This document shows positions 9,545 to 18,142 of a stretch of 64,000 nucleotides of DNA, piece by piece. The notes under the pieces are model-generated. The model had not been told where the DNA came from, did not search any database, and worked only from the letters and a program-made list of their open reading frames with translations. The DNA lies in the NCBI RefSeq assembly GCF_003944705.1, contig NZ_RWIS01000016.1, forward strand, positions 62,001-126,000, in the 5' to 3' direction. Each line of letters begins with the position of its first letter. The stretch's first letter is position 1. The position numbers were made by a program, and so were the translations under genes. Source of the stretch: Hymenobacter metallilatus. GTDB taxonomy: Bacteria; Bacteroidota; Bacteroidia; Cytophagales; Hymenobacteraceae.

Positions 9545-10447
9545 TTAGTCGTCCACCTTACGGCCCAGTAGCTTTCGCATTCCCTTGCGCAACGAGTAAA
9601 TACGGGAGTTGAGGTAGCACGCGTGACAGTGGCTGAAGTTCCACAAGCAATCCACCGTATCCGTGAATAGGTGGAACAGCAGGCCTACAGCGGCAATCCG
9701 CGTGACTGGTAGCAGTAGCAGCAGCGCATACACCGGGATGGCATAAAAAGAGTGGAGCGGGTGATACCCGATGCTGCAGCGCAAGGGGTCGAAGATAGGC
9801 TTGGCCAGCAGGTGATCTAGGTCCATGATCATGGTGGCAAGCATGATCAGGTAGGCGGTTTGCCACACCGCGGGAAAGAAAACAAGCGCCAACACAGCCG
9901 GAAAAAGAAAGTGCAGCCCATAATGCACCAACGTTTGGACGCTGAAGAAATTGGGGGAGGCGTACTGCCGGGGCCTGCGCGAAACCAAGGGCTGAGTGGT
10001 GCCACTTACCGTGTCCCTAATCGTTGGCTTGGGCTGAAAGCTACCCAGCCGATTCGGCTGCCCCCTTTTTTTCGGAGGGGGGTGGGCCGAAGTGTTTGTG
10101 GTCGCAGGTTGGACTTCAGGCTGTACCCGCTTCTGCGGCGCAGAGGGGAGTTCAGGAGCTAGGAGGGAGTTCGCCGTGTCGCAGTGCTGTACCGGCCGCG
10201 GGGAGTGGTACCCGGCCGTAGCCGCAAACTTAGGGGGCAGAGCGGATGACCGGCAACCAGCAAGTGCCAACATCAGGCCGGCGGCGCTATAGCGAATAAA
10301 GCTGAAAACAGGCAAGAGAAGCAAGGAAGCGTGTTGGGGACGAGTAAGCAGGCTTATCCCGAGCAACCATCCTGCGGGCGGCCTCGTGGCTCGGCACCAT
10401 CGAAGCAGCATAGTTGAAGATGGAATCATCCGTTTTGAGCGGGGCAT
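9545..10447 (-). CDS. DUF6122 family membrane protein with unusual N-terminal extension
   Basis: The last 115 residues are a clear DUF6122 protein: HYGLHFLFPAVLALVFF, IMDLDHLLAKPIFDPLRCS, then GYHPLHSF and FHLFTDTVDCLW, with histidines and aspartates in the membrane face as in YfhO/YdjM-like metal-dependent hydrolases. DUF6122 proteins are normally about 110 residues. Here a Pro-rich, low-complexity 100-residue linker and a lipoprotein-like signal (SAAGLMLALAGC, lipobox Cys at residue 65 of the open frame) precede it in the same frame. The true start is unclear; the ATG at 10273 lies inside the signal, so the real start is probably upstream. Either a genuine fusion or a chance in-frame join. 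Confidence 0.7.
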   Translation of the reverse strand: MPRSKRMIPSSTMLLRWCRATRPPAGWLLGISLLTRPQHASLLLLPVFSFIRYSAAGLMLALAGCRSSALPPKFAATAGYHSPRPVQHCDTANSLLAPELPSAPQKRVQPEVQPATTNTSAHPPPKKRGQPNRLGSFQPKPTIRDTVSGTTQPLVSRRPRQYASPNFFSVQTLVHYGLHFLFPAVLALVFFPAVWQTAYLIMLATMIMDLDHLLAKPIFDPLRCSIGYHPLHSFYAIPVYALLLLLPVTRIAAVGLLFHLFTDTVDCLWNFSHCHACYLNSRIYSLRKGMRKLLGRKVDD

Positions 10448-10940
10448 CCAATGTTGTTACCCTGCTTGCTACGATGCCTATATGGAAACTCTTGTGCTTC
10501 AAAATGTCCTTACCGGGTTTAAAATACCCAGGTTGTGAATAGATTGCTGCTATCCCCTCCGGGCAGGAACGGCAACACAGAGTCGGCTATTCGGTGGGAA
10601 CGACCAGGTGAGCTTACGCACTTCGCCCGTGCATCGTGTGGCCGATTTACTTGCATAATTTCCAGGTCCTGAACTGCCTCGAGGCAGCGTGGCGGTTTAA
10701 AAAAAATATTCGGCCAAACTGAGAAGTATACACGAACAGGAAAGGCGGTGATTAAGCACTGCACTCCTCTCACGGATGGAGTTTAATTCACCGTTGCTCG
10801 ATAGATAGGCCTGCAAACAGTGCTCTTCGTCTGCCAGCCGGTCAGGCAACGGGTTGTCGCAGGTGGCAATACCCCGAGCAATACGGGCAACACTAGGAGC
10901 AGGCTACCATGGGCCTCCACTCATAGCATGAAGTGTTGCC
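10448..10940. other. Intergenic region, no gene seen
   Basis: Nearly 500 nt between the DUF6122 gene and the AAA ATPase repeats. Short open frames occur on both strands but none has a credible start or protein-like sequence. Confidence 0.5.
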
Positions 10941-11003
10941 AGAAACATATTTTATATTTTTAGAAACGATTTTTAATATTTTAGAAACGATTTTAGTATA
11001 TTT
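10941..11003 (+). repeat. Three tandem 21-bp direct repeats before the AAA-S8 operon
   Basis: Units at 10941-10961, 10962-10982 and 10983-11003 each begin AGAAAC and are AT-rich; the second and third share AGAAACGATTTT, and the first has AGAAACATATTTT. The exact 21-bp period (two helical turns) places each unit on the same DNA face. The third overlaps a promoter -7 element. An operator array for a repressor or activator is the simplest reading. Confidence 0.85.
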
Positions 11004-11004
11004 G
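10997..11004 (+). promoter_or_regulatory. Probable -7 element of the AAA-S8 operon
   Basis: TATATTTG fits TAnnTTTG. Transcription would start near 11011, only about 12 nt before the ATG at 11023. No TTTG -33 box is present at the right distance; the 21-bp repeats occupy that place, consistent with activator-dependent or repeat-controlled expression. Confidence 0.5.
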
Positions 11005-11022
11005 AGTACGTATAAAGCACTC

Positions 11023-12120
11023 ATGTTCACAGAAATCATAAAAATCATTGAGGGTGGCCTCACCAAGGACCCGCAGAAGGTGCTTAGTTACGCCACGCTA
11101 CTAGCCGAAAACCTCCGCAAAGCCGGTGACACGAAAGCGGCTGACCGCATCCTGCGCGCCTTGCACAGCAAGCAGGCCCAGCCTGTGTACCTCGACCAGC
11201 TTTTGACTGCTCCGGTTGATCAAGAGACCCGCATGAACATTGCTGACCTGGTGATGCCCCAGCCAGGGTTGGATCTTCCAGTTATTCTTTCTGATAACCT
11301 GCGCCATAAGCTCGACGGCTTTGTGAATCGATTGCAGCATCGTTCTGAACTCCAGGCCGCAGGCATAGCTCCGCAGGCTTCTCTTTTGCTGTACGGCCCC
11401 CCCGGCGGCGGCAAGACTACCATCGCCCATTACATCGCTCAGCAAATGCAGCTCCCGCTGGTGGTGGCTCGGCTCGACTCGCTGGTTTCCTCGCTGCTGG
11501 GTAATACGGCCAAAAACATCCGCAAAATTTTCGAATTCGCCAGTCGCCAGCCCTGCATCCTGTTTTTGGATGAGTTTGATGCCATCGCCAAGGCCCGGGA
11601 CGACCAGCACGAACTCGGGGAACTGAAGCGGGTGGTCAACAGCTTGCTGCAAAACATTGATGAGTTTGTGGAATCCAACATCCTGATCGCGGCCACCAAC
11701 CATCAGGAATTGCTGGATAAGGCCATTTGGCGCCGGTTTAACAGCATCATCGACGTGTCCCTGCCCCAGCCGACCGACATTCAGCGTCTGCTACAGCTAT
11801 TTCTGAAGTCCGTGGAGTTGGGATTTGACCTGGACAGCAAAAAAGGGGAGGCCCTGGCCGAACTGCTACAGGGCAACAGCCCGGCCGACATCAAGTCCAT
11901 CTGTCAGAATGCCATTGCTCAGAACGTGCTGGCCAAAAAGCCAAAGCTGGAGTACGAACACCTGCTGCTGCAATTCTACTACTACAAGCACCATGAAGCA
12001 GCCTCTCAGGAAGCCCTGCTCGGCTTTTTGAGTGCCCATGGGGTATCACAGGCCGCTATTGCGGAGTTACTCGACATTTCTCTACGCCAGGTGCGCAACT
12101 ACTTTAATCCGAAAGGCTAG
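11023..12120 (+). CDS. AAA+ ATPase of an ATPase/S8-protease pair
   Basis: 365 residues from the ATG at 11023; the open frame extends 30 codons upstream through the AT-rich repeats, which is not credible coding sequence. Walker A GPPGGGKTT is at 125-133, Walker B LFLDEFDA ends near 186 with D183/E184, sensor-1 is in AATNH and an arginine-finger-like WRRF follows. The domain is the classical AAA (ATPases associated with diverse activities) clade, close to FtsH/p97 modules. The C-terminal 30 residues (VSQAAIAELLDISLRQVRNY) look like a helix-turn-helix. The S8 protease gene starts 2 nt after the stop, so the two surely work together; the ATPase may unfold or present substrates, or control the protease. 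Confidence 0.92.
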   Translation: MFTEIIKIIEGGLTKDPQKVLSYATLLAENLRKAGDTKAADRILRALHSKQAQPVYLDQLLTAPVDQETRMNIADLVMPQPGLDLPVILSDNLRHKLDGFVNRLQHRSELQAAGIAPQASLLLYGPPGGGKTTIAHYIAQQMQLPLVVARLDSLVSSLLGNTAKNIRKIFEFASRQPCILFLDEFDAIAKARDDQHELGELKRVVNSLLQNIDEFVESNILIAATNHQELLDKAIWRRFNSIIDVSLPQPTDIQRLLQLFLKSVELGFDLDSKKGEALAELLQGNSPADIKSICQNAIAQNVLAKKPKLEYEHLLLQFYYYKHHEAASQEALLGFLSAHGVSQAAIAELLDISLRQVRNYFNPKG

Positions 12121-12122
12121 GT

Positions 12123-14507
12123 ATGGAACCCAAGAATCTTCCCATTAAGCTGTTCAGCAAGCGCGGCACCCAGGACGAGCGCAAAACCGAAGCTGGGGGC
12201 GGCGGCCCCCAGCCCAGCTGGCTATTGCCCGAAGACATGCTGGAAGCCCGGGCCACCGAGTTTCGGCAATCATTGGGCGCTACGGCCCAATCTATTGCTG
12301 CGCGGCGGCCGGAGCGCAGCTTTATTCCGGCCGTGGTACAGGTAACAGTGCGGGAAGATGCCATGGCCAAGTCACACCGGGGCGAGGTAGGTAAACTCTT
12401 CAACCGCAAGGAAGAATACAACTTTATCGGGCTGTCCGAAGACCTCGACTTTCTGGTTAAAGTGGACTCGCCGGAGCACGTGGCCTTTATAGAACATAAC
12501 CTGGAGCGCCCGCTGGCTTTCTCTATTGGCTTATCCGCCATTGACGAGATTCGACCTTTCCAACCGCGCATCGATTTGCCCCAGGACATCGCCACCCCAC
12601 TGAAGGTCAAGTTGGTGAACTACCAAGACCGGCAAATGAATGCCCAGGTGGAAAGTGCCTTTGAGCAGACCCTGCGTGAGGGCCAGATTGCCTACCGTAA
12701 AACCCGCTACACTTCCGGGTTGACCGTTTTCAAGCTGGAGCATGTTCGGCCCGATTCCCTCGTGACGGTGCAGGAATTTGAGGCGCTGTATTCGATCGAC
12801 CCCATGCCGGCTTACCGCATCACGCTCGACGAGCTGAGCAGCGGCCTGGAACTGCCGGTAAAAACCCCGGTGCCGGGACAGGATTACCTGACGGTAGGCG
12901 TGCTGGATTCTGGCATCGCCCCCATTCCGCACCTGGCCCCGTGGCTGGATACGCGGCGTTACTCGGCCTACAACGAACCGGAAGTGGACCGTTCCCACGG
13001 CACCTTCGTGGCTGGTGTGCTGCTCTACGGCGACGAGCTGGAGCAGCGCAGCTGGGTGGGGGTGGGAGAATTCAAGCTGCTCGACGCTACCGTGTTTCCG
13101 CGGCCGGGGCTGGAAATTGACGAGGATGAGTTGCTGGAAAACATTCAGAACGCGGTGCTGGCCCACCCCGACGTGCTGCTGTGGAACTTGTCGGGCGGGG
13201 GCACGATGGAATGCAGCGCCCGGGACTTCTCGGACTTCGGCAAGTCGCTCGACGAGCTGCAGCAGCGCACGGGCGCCCTGATCTGCAAATCGGCGGGCAA
13301 CTGCACCAACTTCGTTTCAGCTGCCCCCAAGCGACGCATTCCTGTTTCGGCCGATTCCGTGCGCTCCTTAGTGGTGGGCAGTGTAGCACACAGCCAGGGG
13401 CCGGACGACCTAGTGCCCGAAGGCCACGCCTCGCCCTTCTCGCGCTCGGGATTTGGTCCCAACAAGCTCATCAAGCCCGAACTGGTGCACTACGGGGGGA
13501 ATGGTGGCGTCACGGCCGGCGGGCGCATGAAACTGACCGGCGTCAACTCCTTTTCCCTCACCGGGGGCGTGGTGCAGCAAGCCGGCACGAGTTTTTCCAC
13601 CCCCCGGGTGTCAGCGCTGATGGCCGGCCTCTCGCACCGCGTGGCCGGCGACTTCAACCCCCTGCTGCTGAAAGCCCTGGCCATTCACTCGGCTAAATAC
13701 CACCCGGGCCTGAGCCTGAGTCCGAGCGACCGACTGCGCGAATTGGGCTTCGGCTTGCCGGGCTCCGTGGACGACATCATCTTCAATTCGCCCCACGAAA
13801 GCACGCTGATCCTGCAGGACAACATCGTGCGCGGGGGCTACATTGAGATCCTCGACTTTCCATTTCCCGACGTCTTACTCAACGACGAGGGCCAGTTCTA
13901 CGGGGAGGTTACGGTCACCTTGGTCACCGACCCGCGCCTGGACGGCAACCAGGGCGCCGAGTACTGCCAGTCCAACATTGACGTGTCTTTCGGCACCTAC
14001 GACCGGATTCGCCTGCGCGACACGACCAAGCGTACCGTCTCCAACCCCATCGGCAAGCTTAATCCCTACAATCTGCTGCTCTCCAGCAACTACGCCGCCA
14101 AGTTCCAGCGCTACATCGACCACCCGTTCACGGCCGAGCGGCAACTGCGCGACGACTTGGGCAAGTACCACCCGATTAAGAAATACGCCATCAACCTGCA
14201 GGAAATGACCGAGGCGCACCGGGTACGCGGGCTGACGGCGCCCAAGAAGTGGTACCTCGAGCTCAAGGGCCTGTTTTCGCACGCGGCGGAAGCGGCGGCC
14301 GCGGCCGACGGCGAGGTGCTCTCCCAGGAGTTCTGCCTCATTGTGACCATCCGCGATCCCCTGCAGCGCCACGACGTGTATAGTTCCGTCACCCGCAGCC
14401 TAACGCTTAACAACTTCCAGCATAACAACATACAGCTGCGCAACGAGGTCAGTTTGAACTTACGCAACACCAGTGGCGGTTCGGCTCCCGAGCCAGCCCC
14501 CGAATAA
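12123..14507 (+). CDS. Subtilisin-like S8 family serine protease paired with AAA ATPase
   Basis: 794 residues with no signal peptide, so probably cytoplasmic. The catalytic triad is visible: Asp262 in VGVLDSGIA, His292 in RSHGTFVAGVL, Ser490 in AGTSFSTPRVSALMAG; the oxyanion Asn is in KSAGNCTNF. Residues 1-250 are a long N-terminal region without known motif and residues 560-794 a C-terminal beta-rich region, as in the Subtilisin_like_2 group that commonly follows an AAA ATPase gene. The two-gene unit recurs in defence-rich regions of bacteria (family knowledge), and an ATPase-licensed protease that acts on infection is a plausible but unproven role. Confidence 0.92.
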   Translation: MEPKNLPIKLFSKRGTQDERKTEAGGGGPQPSWLLPEDMLEARATEFRQSLGATAQSIAARRPERSFIPAVVQVTVREDAMAKSHRGEVGKLFNRKEEYNFIGLSEDLDFLVKVDSPEHVAFIEHNLERPLAFSIGLSAIDEIRPFQPRIDLPQDIATPLKVKLVNYQDRQMNAQVESAFEQTLREGQIAYRKTRYTSGLTVFKLEHVRPDSLVTVQEFEALYSIDPMPAYRITLDELSSGLELPVKTPVPGQDYLTVGVLDSGIAPIPHLAPWLDTRRYSAYNEPEVDRSHGTFVAGVLLYGDELEQRSWVGVGEFKLLDATVFPRPGLEIDEDELLENIQNAVLAHPDVLLWNLSGGGTMECSARDFSDFGKSLDELQQRTGALICKSAGNCTNFVSAAPKRRIPVSADSVRSLVVGSVAHSQGPDDLVPEGHASPFSRSGFGPNKLIKPELVHYGGNGGVTAGGRMKLTGVNSFSLTGGVVQQAGTSFSTPRVSALMAGLSHRVAGDFNPLLLKALAIHSAKYHPGLSLSPSDRLRELGFGLPGSVDDIIFNSPHESTLILQDNIVRGGYIEILDFPFPDVLLNDEGQFYGEVTVTLVTDPRLDGNQGAEYCQSNIDVSFGTYDRIRLRDTTKRTVSNPIGKLNPYNLLLSSNYAAKFQRYIDHPFTAERQLRDDLGKYHPIKKYAINLQEMTEAHRVRGLTAPKKWYLELKGLFSHAAEAAAAADGEVLSQEFCLIVTIRDPLQRHDVYSSVTRSLTLNNFQHNNIQLRNEVSLNLRNTSGGSAPEPAPE

Positions 14508-14603
14508 GCCAAGTCAATACCTGCATTACTTAAATGCCCTGGCTAATCCACCAACTCATGTGGAGGCATAGGATTTTTTTCACTGTTCATATTTTTTCTA
14601 GTT

Positions 14604-15788
14604 ATGGCAAACGCTACCATAAAATACTACCCCGTCGGCAACGGCGATTGTTCGCTGGTTACTCTTGTTGACGGTACCACGATGCTCGTCGACTGCAACA
14701 TCCGTGAATCAGCTTCGGGTGACACGGACGATACCAAGTTTGATGTAAAACAGGACTTGCTGGCCTCGCTCAAGCGTAATACAGCGAACAATCCTTTTGT
14801 CGATGTGTTCGTGCTCACCCACGGTGACCAAGATCACTGCCGGGGTTTCGCAAAGAACTTCTTCCAAGGTGACCCAGCTACCTATAGCGCCGACGATCGT
14901 GAAGCTGGTCGCATTCTTATCGATGAAATTTGGTTTTCGCCAATGGTTGAGGAAGTAAGCACCAACCCAGACGAGGACGTATTCGAAGCCGAGGCCATGC
15001 GGCGCGTCAAGCTCCACCGCGACAAAGCTGCGAACCGGGACGAGCCCGGCAATCGCGTGGTCATCATAGGCTACGATGGGCGCGGCAGCTTCAAGGACCT
15101 GAACCACTTGCGCCAAACGCCAGGTAATATAGTTACCCGGTTTAACCAGAAGGAACAAACTCTATTCTCAGTATTTTTGCATGCACCCTTTAAAGAGCAG
15201 TTATACGACGAAGAAAAGGATAAAAACTTTGCCAGCATTGTGTTCCAGGCTCGGTTTAAACAGCGCGCAACGGACACTGATTTTGCTTGCTTAGCACTAT
15301 TCGGCGGCGATTCCGACCACTGGGCTTGGTGCGTTATCCTGGACAAAACTACCCGACACAAAAATGATGTAACGCATAAGGCCCTGGATTGGGATCTATT
15401 TCTTGCGCCTCACCATTGCTCGTGGTCTTACTTCAATGACCGGCCTCAAGCCGACAATCCTACCCCAAAGGCCGAACCTTTAGCCGTACTAGATTATGCC
15501 CGAACTGGGGCACGCGTAATCGCGTCCAGCAAAGAAGTGCTGGATGATTCTAGCAACCCACCGCACTACGAGGCCAAGCTGGAATACATCAAGAAAGTGG
15601 GCAAAGCCAATTTCCTCAACACGGATACACACAAGAAAAAGGGCAATACTCCCCAGCCCATTGTGTTTGAGGTAACTTCCCAAGGGCCGGTGCCCGCTAA
15701 ACTGGTAGAAAGCACCGCTACGGTAGCAGGTACGGGGGCGCTGGGGGCGTTGCATAAACCATCAGGCTATGGCGCGGAAGCTATTTAG
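14604..15788 (+). CDS. Metallo-beta-lactamase fold protein (MBL1), partner of E2-E1-JAB
   Basis: 394 residues, no signal peptide. It begins with the ComEC/MBL strand pattern IKYYPVGNGDCSLVTLVDG and LVDCN, then the metal site HGDQDH (residues 73-78), a later GGDSDHW (Asp/His ligand region) and APHHCSWS (final His). The region between 100 and 200 is an insertion. The C-terminal 30 residues after the last strand are a flexible Gly/Ala/Ser tail ending GYGAEAI. Its 3' end overlaps the start of the E2-E1-JAB gene by 20 nt, which implies tight coupling. Hydrolytic target is unknown; phosphodiester bonds of nucleotides or nucleic acid are possible for this subgroup. Confidence 0.9.
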   Translation: MANATIKYYPVGNGDCSLVTLVDGTTMLVDCNIRESASGDTDDTKFDVKQDLLASLKRNTANNPFVDVFVLTHGDQDHCRGFAKNFFQGDPATYSADDREAGRILIDEIWFSPMVEEVSTNPDEDVFEAEAMRRVKLHRDKAANRDEPGNRVVIIGYDGRGSFKDLNHLRQTPGNIVTRFNQKEQTLFSVFLHAPFKEQLYDEEKDKNFASIVFQARFKQRATDTDFACLALFGGDSDHWAWCVILDKTTRHKNDVTHKALDWDLFLAPHHCSWSYFNDRPQADNPTPKAEPLAVLDYARTGARVIASSKEVLDDSSNPPHYEAKLEYIKKVGKANFLNTDTHKKKGNTPQPIVFEVTSQGPVPAKLVESTATVAGTGALGALHKPSGYGAEAI

Positions 15789-18081
15789 CCATTTCTTGCG
15801 CCGTGACAAGCGTCCCATCACGAATCCCCGGCTGGAAGCCTCGTTGCGTGAGTTGGCAAGTCACTTAGGCGTGGCTGTACTGAAACCGCTGGCTTGGGAT
15901 AACGACCATATTGGCCTGGCCTTAACCGTAGCGGTTGAATTACCTCCCCGGGGCAACTACGCAGGGATTGACATTCGGGCCCAGGAACCGGTGCTGCTAG
16001 TGCTTAGCCGCACCGGTTACCCCACTGCGACGCCGGTGGTATATGCTGACCGACTTGATTTCCCTAAAGACCAACTTGCTCATTTGTACGTGGCAGTGCC
16101 GGGTAAACCGCCAGCATTTTGTCTGGTGCGTGGCGACTTCACGGAATGGTATGCTAACCGCCGGCTCCCCGACGTCGTAACCCGCACCCAAAACTGGCTA
16201 CGCGACGCGGTTACTGGCGAGCTGGCTGTTGACGGGCAGCAGTTTGATCCGCTTCGGTTGGAAGGGTACCAGGGCTCCGTTATTTATCCCTACGACCATC
16301 TGGCCCAGGTTGTGTTAACTAGGCCAGCGTCTGGAGTGGCCAATTTTTCCGTAGCTCTGTTTGAGAATACAGCCCCAGTCGGGACTTCTCCCGCTTTTAG
16401 GCTTGACAGGTTGGTCACGCCTGAAAATATAGAGGAAATCGTAGAAGAGTTTCTGCGCGGCATGCGGGCAGTGGCCGCCAATTCCTTACAGGCCCGCCGC
16501 TACCACGCCGGTTACGTGGTGTGGTCACCTGCAGACACCACCTATTCCGATTACTGCGTGGATTTGCCCCGCAGTTGGCAAAAATTACTGGCCTTTGGTC
16601 AATCATTTGGCATTGACTTTGGTCCCTTGGAACGGCACTTAGCCGTGCACGACATCAATTTCTTCCCAGAAGTACCCGTGCTATGTGCCCTGAAAAGGCC
16701 CAAACCACTCATTGGATTTACAGCAAATCTGGAGTTTGTCAACTTTTACCTCACGCTGCAAGACACCGACAAGGATCCAACTACAGGTCGCATTATAAAC
16801 GATCTGCCTGTAAGCTTTCAGGTGCACAATGAGCCCTTAACCCTGCAGAAGGCCCAGGTGGTCTCTGGGGCGGCGGTCGTACCTGTTGGCTCGATCTGGG
16901 TGGCAGGTTGCGGGGCCTTAGGTTCGAAAGTGGTGATGCATTTTGCTCGTGGTGGCATTACCGATTTTGTGCTACTGGATCCCGACAAGCTCTCCCCTCA
17001 TAACCTAGTTCGCCACACTTTATTTGCCCAGCATGAGGGCCTGAACAAAGCACTTGCTTTAGAGCAAGTCATTCGGGAAATGTATAGATATGAAACCGGT
17101 TTGGGTCTGATTGCCCTTGCCCGTTCAGCTGATTTCGTGTTAGCGCCCGTCGTGGGGAATGTGCCTGTTACTATCCAACGAGTATTTGACTTCACTGCAT
17201 CGGAAGCCTTTTTCCATACCCTTTTGGCTAGTCCAATACTTGCTCAGACAGTAATAAGCCGAGGGCTTATTTCGGACCAGGGGCAGCTCGGCATTCTATC
17301 CTTGGAGGGGGCCAACCGCAATCCGCGATTGGATGACTTGCAAACTATGCTTTACGCCGAATATGCCCACCGTCCCGCAGTGGCCGCATGGCTGGCGCGG
17401 GAAGTGGCTTTAGCTCAAACCGACGGTCCGCTGTTAAGCGTAGGGATAGGCTGTAACTCCGAAACCACAGTCCTAGCCGATGAAACCATCTCGACCCACG
17501 CAGCCTATTTCGCCGAAGTGCTCAAGCAAGACGCGGTAGTTAGGGAGCGGCCCGTTCACGGCCAAGTGTTTCTTAGCCGCGTCGCCATCGAAGACGGCTA
17601 CCCCAGTATTTCCACCGAGCGCTTGGTAGTAGAGCCCATGCATGTGTTCAACGCGGTGAACGACGCGAGTTGGCAGGTGCGCATGACGGCAGCGGTGCTG
17701 CAAACTATTAAACAAGAGTTGGCGCTTGCAGCCCCTCACGAAACGGGCGGCGTATTTATTGGAAGGGCTAATTTTAAAACCAAAACCATCCACGTAGTAG
17801 GGGTGGTGCCAGCGCCACCCGACAGCCGAGCCAACTCCGTGTGCTTCTTTCGCGGCGTACAGAATCTGCCGGAAACGGTAAACAAGATCAACCAGGCCAG
17901 TGGCGGGCAACTCGGCTACATTGGCGAGTGGCATACTCATCCAGTTGGGCCTGAGTGCATGAGCCCAACCGATGCGGCCACGGTGCAACGCTTCCAGCAA
18001 GAGTTTGCTGACCTTACAAGCCCCTTACCAGTTTTCTTGCTTATTGCCACGCCCTCTGCCATCCTGCCTTTTGTCTACTGA
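15769..18081 (+). CDS. Single-chain E2-E1-JAB protein (ubiquitin-like conjugation and deconjugation)
   Basis: 770 residues. Residues about 60-150 look like a prokaryotic E2: a hydrophobic strand, then CLVRGDFTEWY with candidate catalytic Cys118. Residues about 370-600 are an E1/ThiF domain: VAGCGALGSKVV nucleotide loop (GCGALGS 380-386), DPDKLSPHNLVRH adenylation signature, and a candidate catalytic Cys562 in GIGCNSETT. Residues about 645-770 are a JAB/MPN isopeptidase: Glu in HETGGVFIG and the full JAMM motif H722-x-H724-x7-S732-x2-D735. Such E2-E1-JAB fusions resemble combined CBASS Cap2 and Cap3 or the Bil/BUB systems. No ubiquitin-like gene is adjacent. The MBL gene overlaps its start. 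Confidence 0.9.
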   Translation: MARKLFSHFLRRDKRPITNPRLEASLRELASHLGVAVLKPLAWDNDHIGLALTVAVELPPRGNYAGIDIRAQEPVLLVLSRTGYPTATPVVYADRLDFPKDQLAHLYVAVPGKPPAFCLVRGDFTEWYANRRLPDVVTRTQNWLRDAVTGELAVDGQQFDPLRLEGYQGSVIYPYDHLAQVVLTRPASGVANFSVALFENTAPVGTSPAFRLDRLVTPENIEEIVEEFLRGMRAVAANSLQARRYHAGYVVWSPADTTYSDYCVDLPRSWQKLLAFGQSFGIDFGPLERHLAVHDINFFPEVPVLCALKRPKPLIGFTANLEFVNFYLTLQDTDKDPTTGRIINDLPVSFQVHNEPLTLQKAQVVSGAAVVPVGSIWVAGCGALGSKVVMHFARGGITDFVLLDPDKLSPHNLVRHTLFAQHEGLNKALALEQVIREMYRYETGLGLIALARSADFVLAPVVGNVPVTIQRVFDFTASEAFFHTLLASPILAQTVISRGLISDQGQLGILSLEGANRNPRLDDLQTMLYAEYAHRPAVAAWLAREVALAQTDGPLLSVGIGCNSETTVLADETISTHAAYFAEVLKQDAVVRERPVHGQVFLSRVAIEDGYPSISTERLVVEPMHVFNAVNDASWQVRMTAAVLQTIKQELALAAPHETGGVFIGRANFKTKTIHVVGVVPAPPDSRANSVCFFRGVQNLPETVNKINQASGGQLGYIGEWHTHPVGPECMSPTDAATVQRFQQEFADLTSPLPVFLLIATPSAILPFVY

Positions 18082-18142
18082 AACGCGTAGCGGAAACTCC
18101 TCACAGGTTATGGACTACCCGCTTGACCCGGTCAAGGCACGA

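Noticed and set aside
10941..11003. Three 21-bp repeats as a CRISPR array
   Set aside because: Units abut with no spacers, and no cas genes are present.
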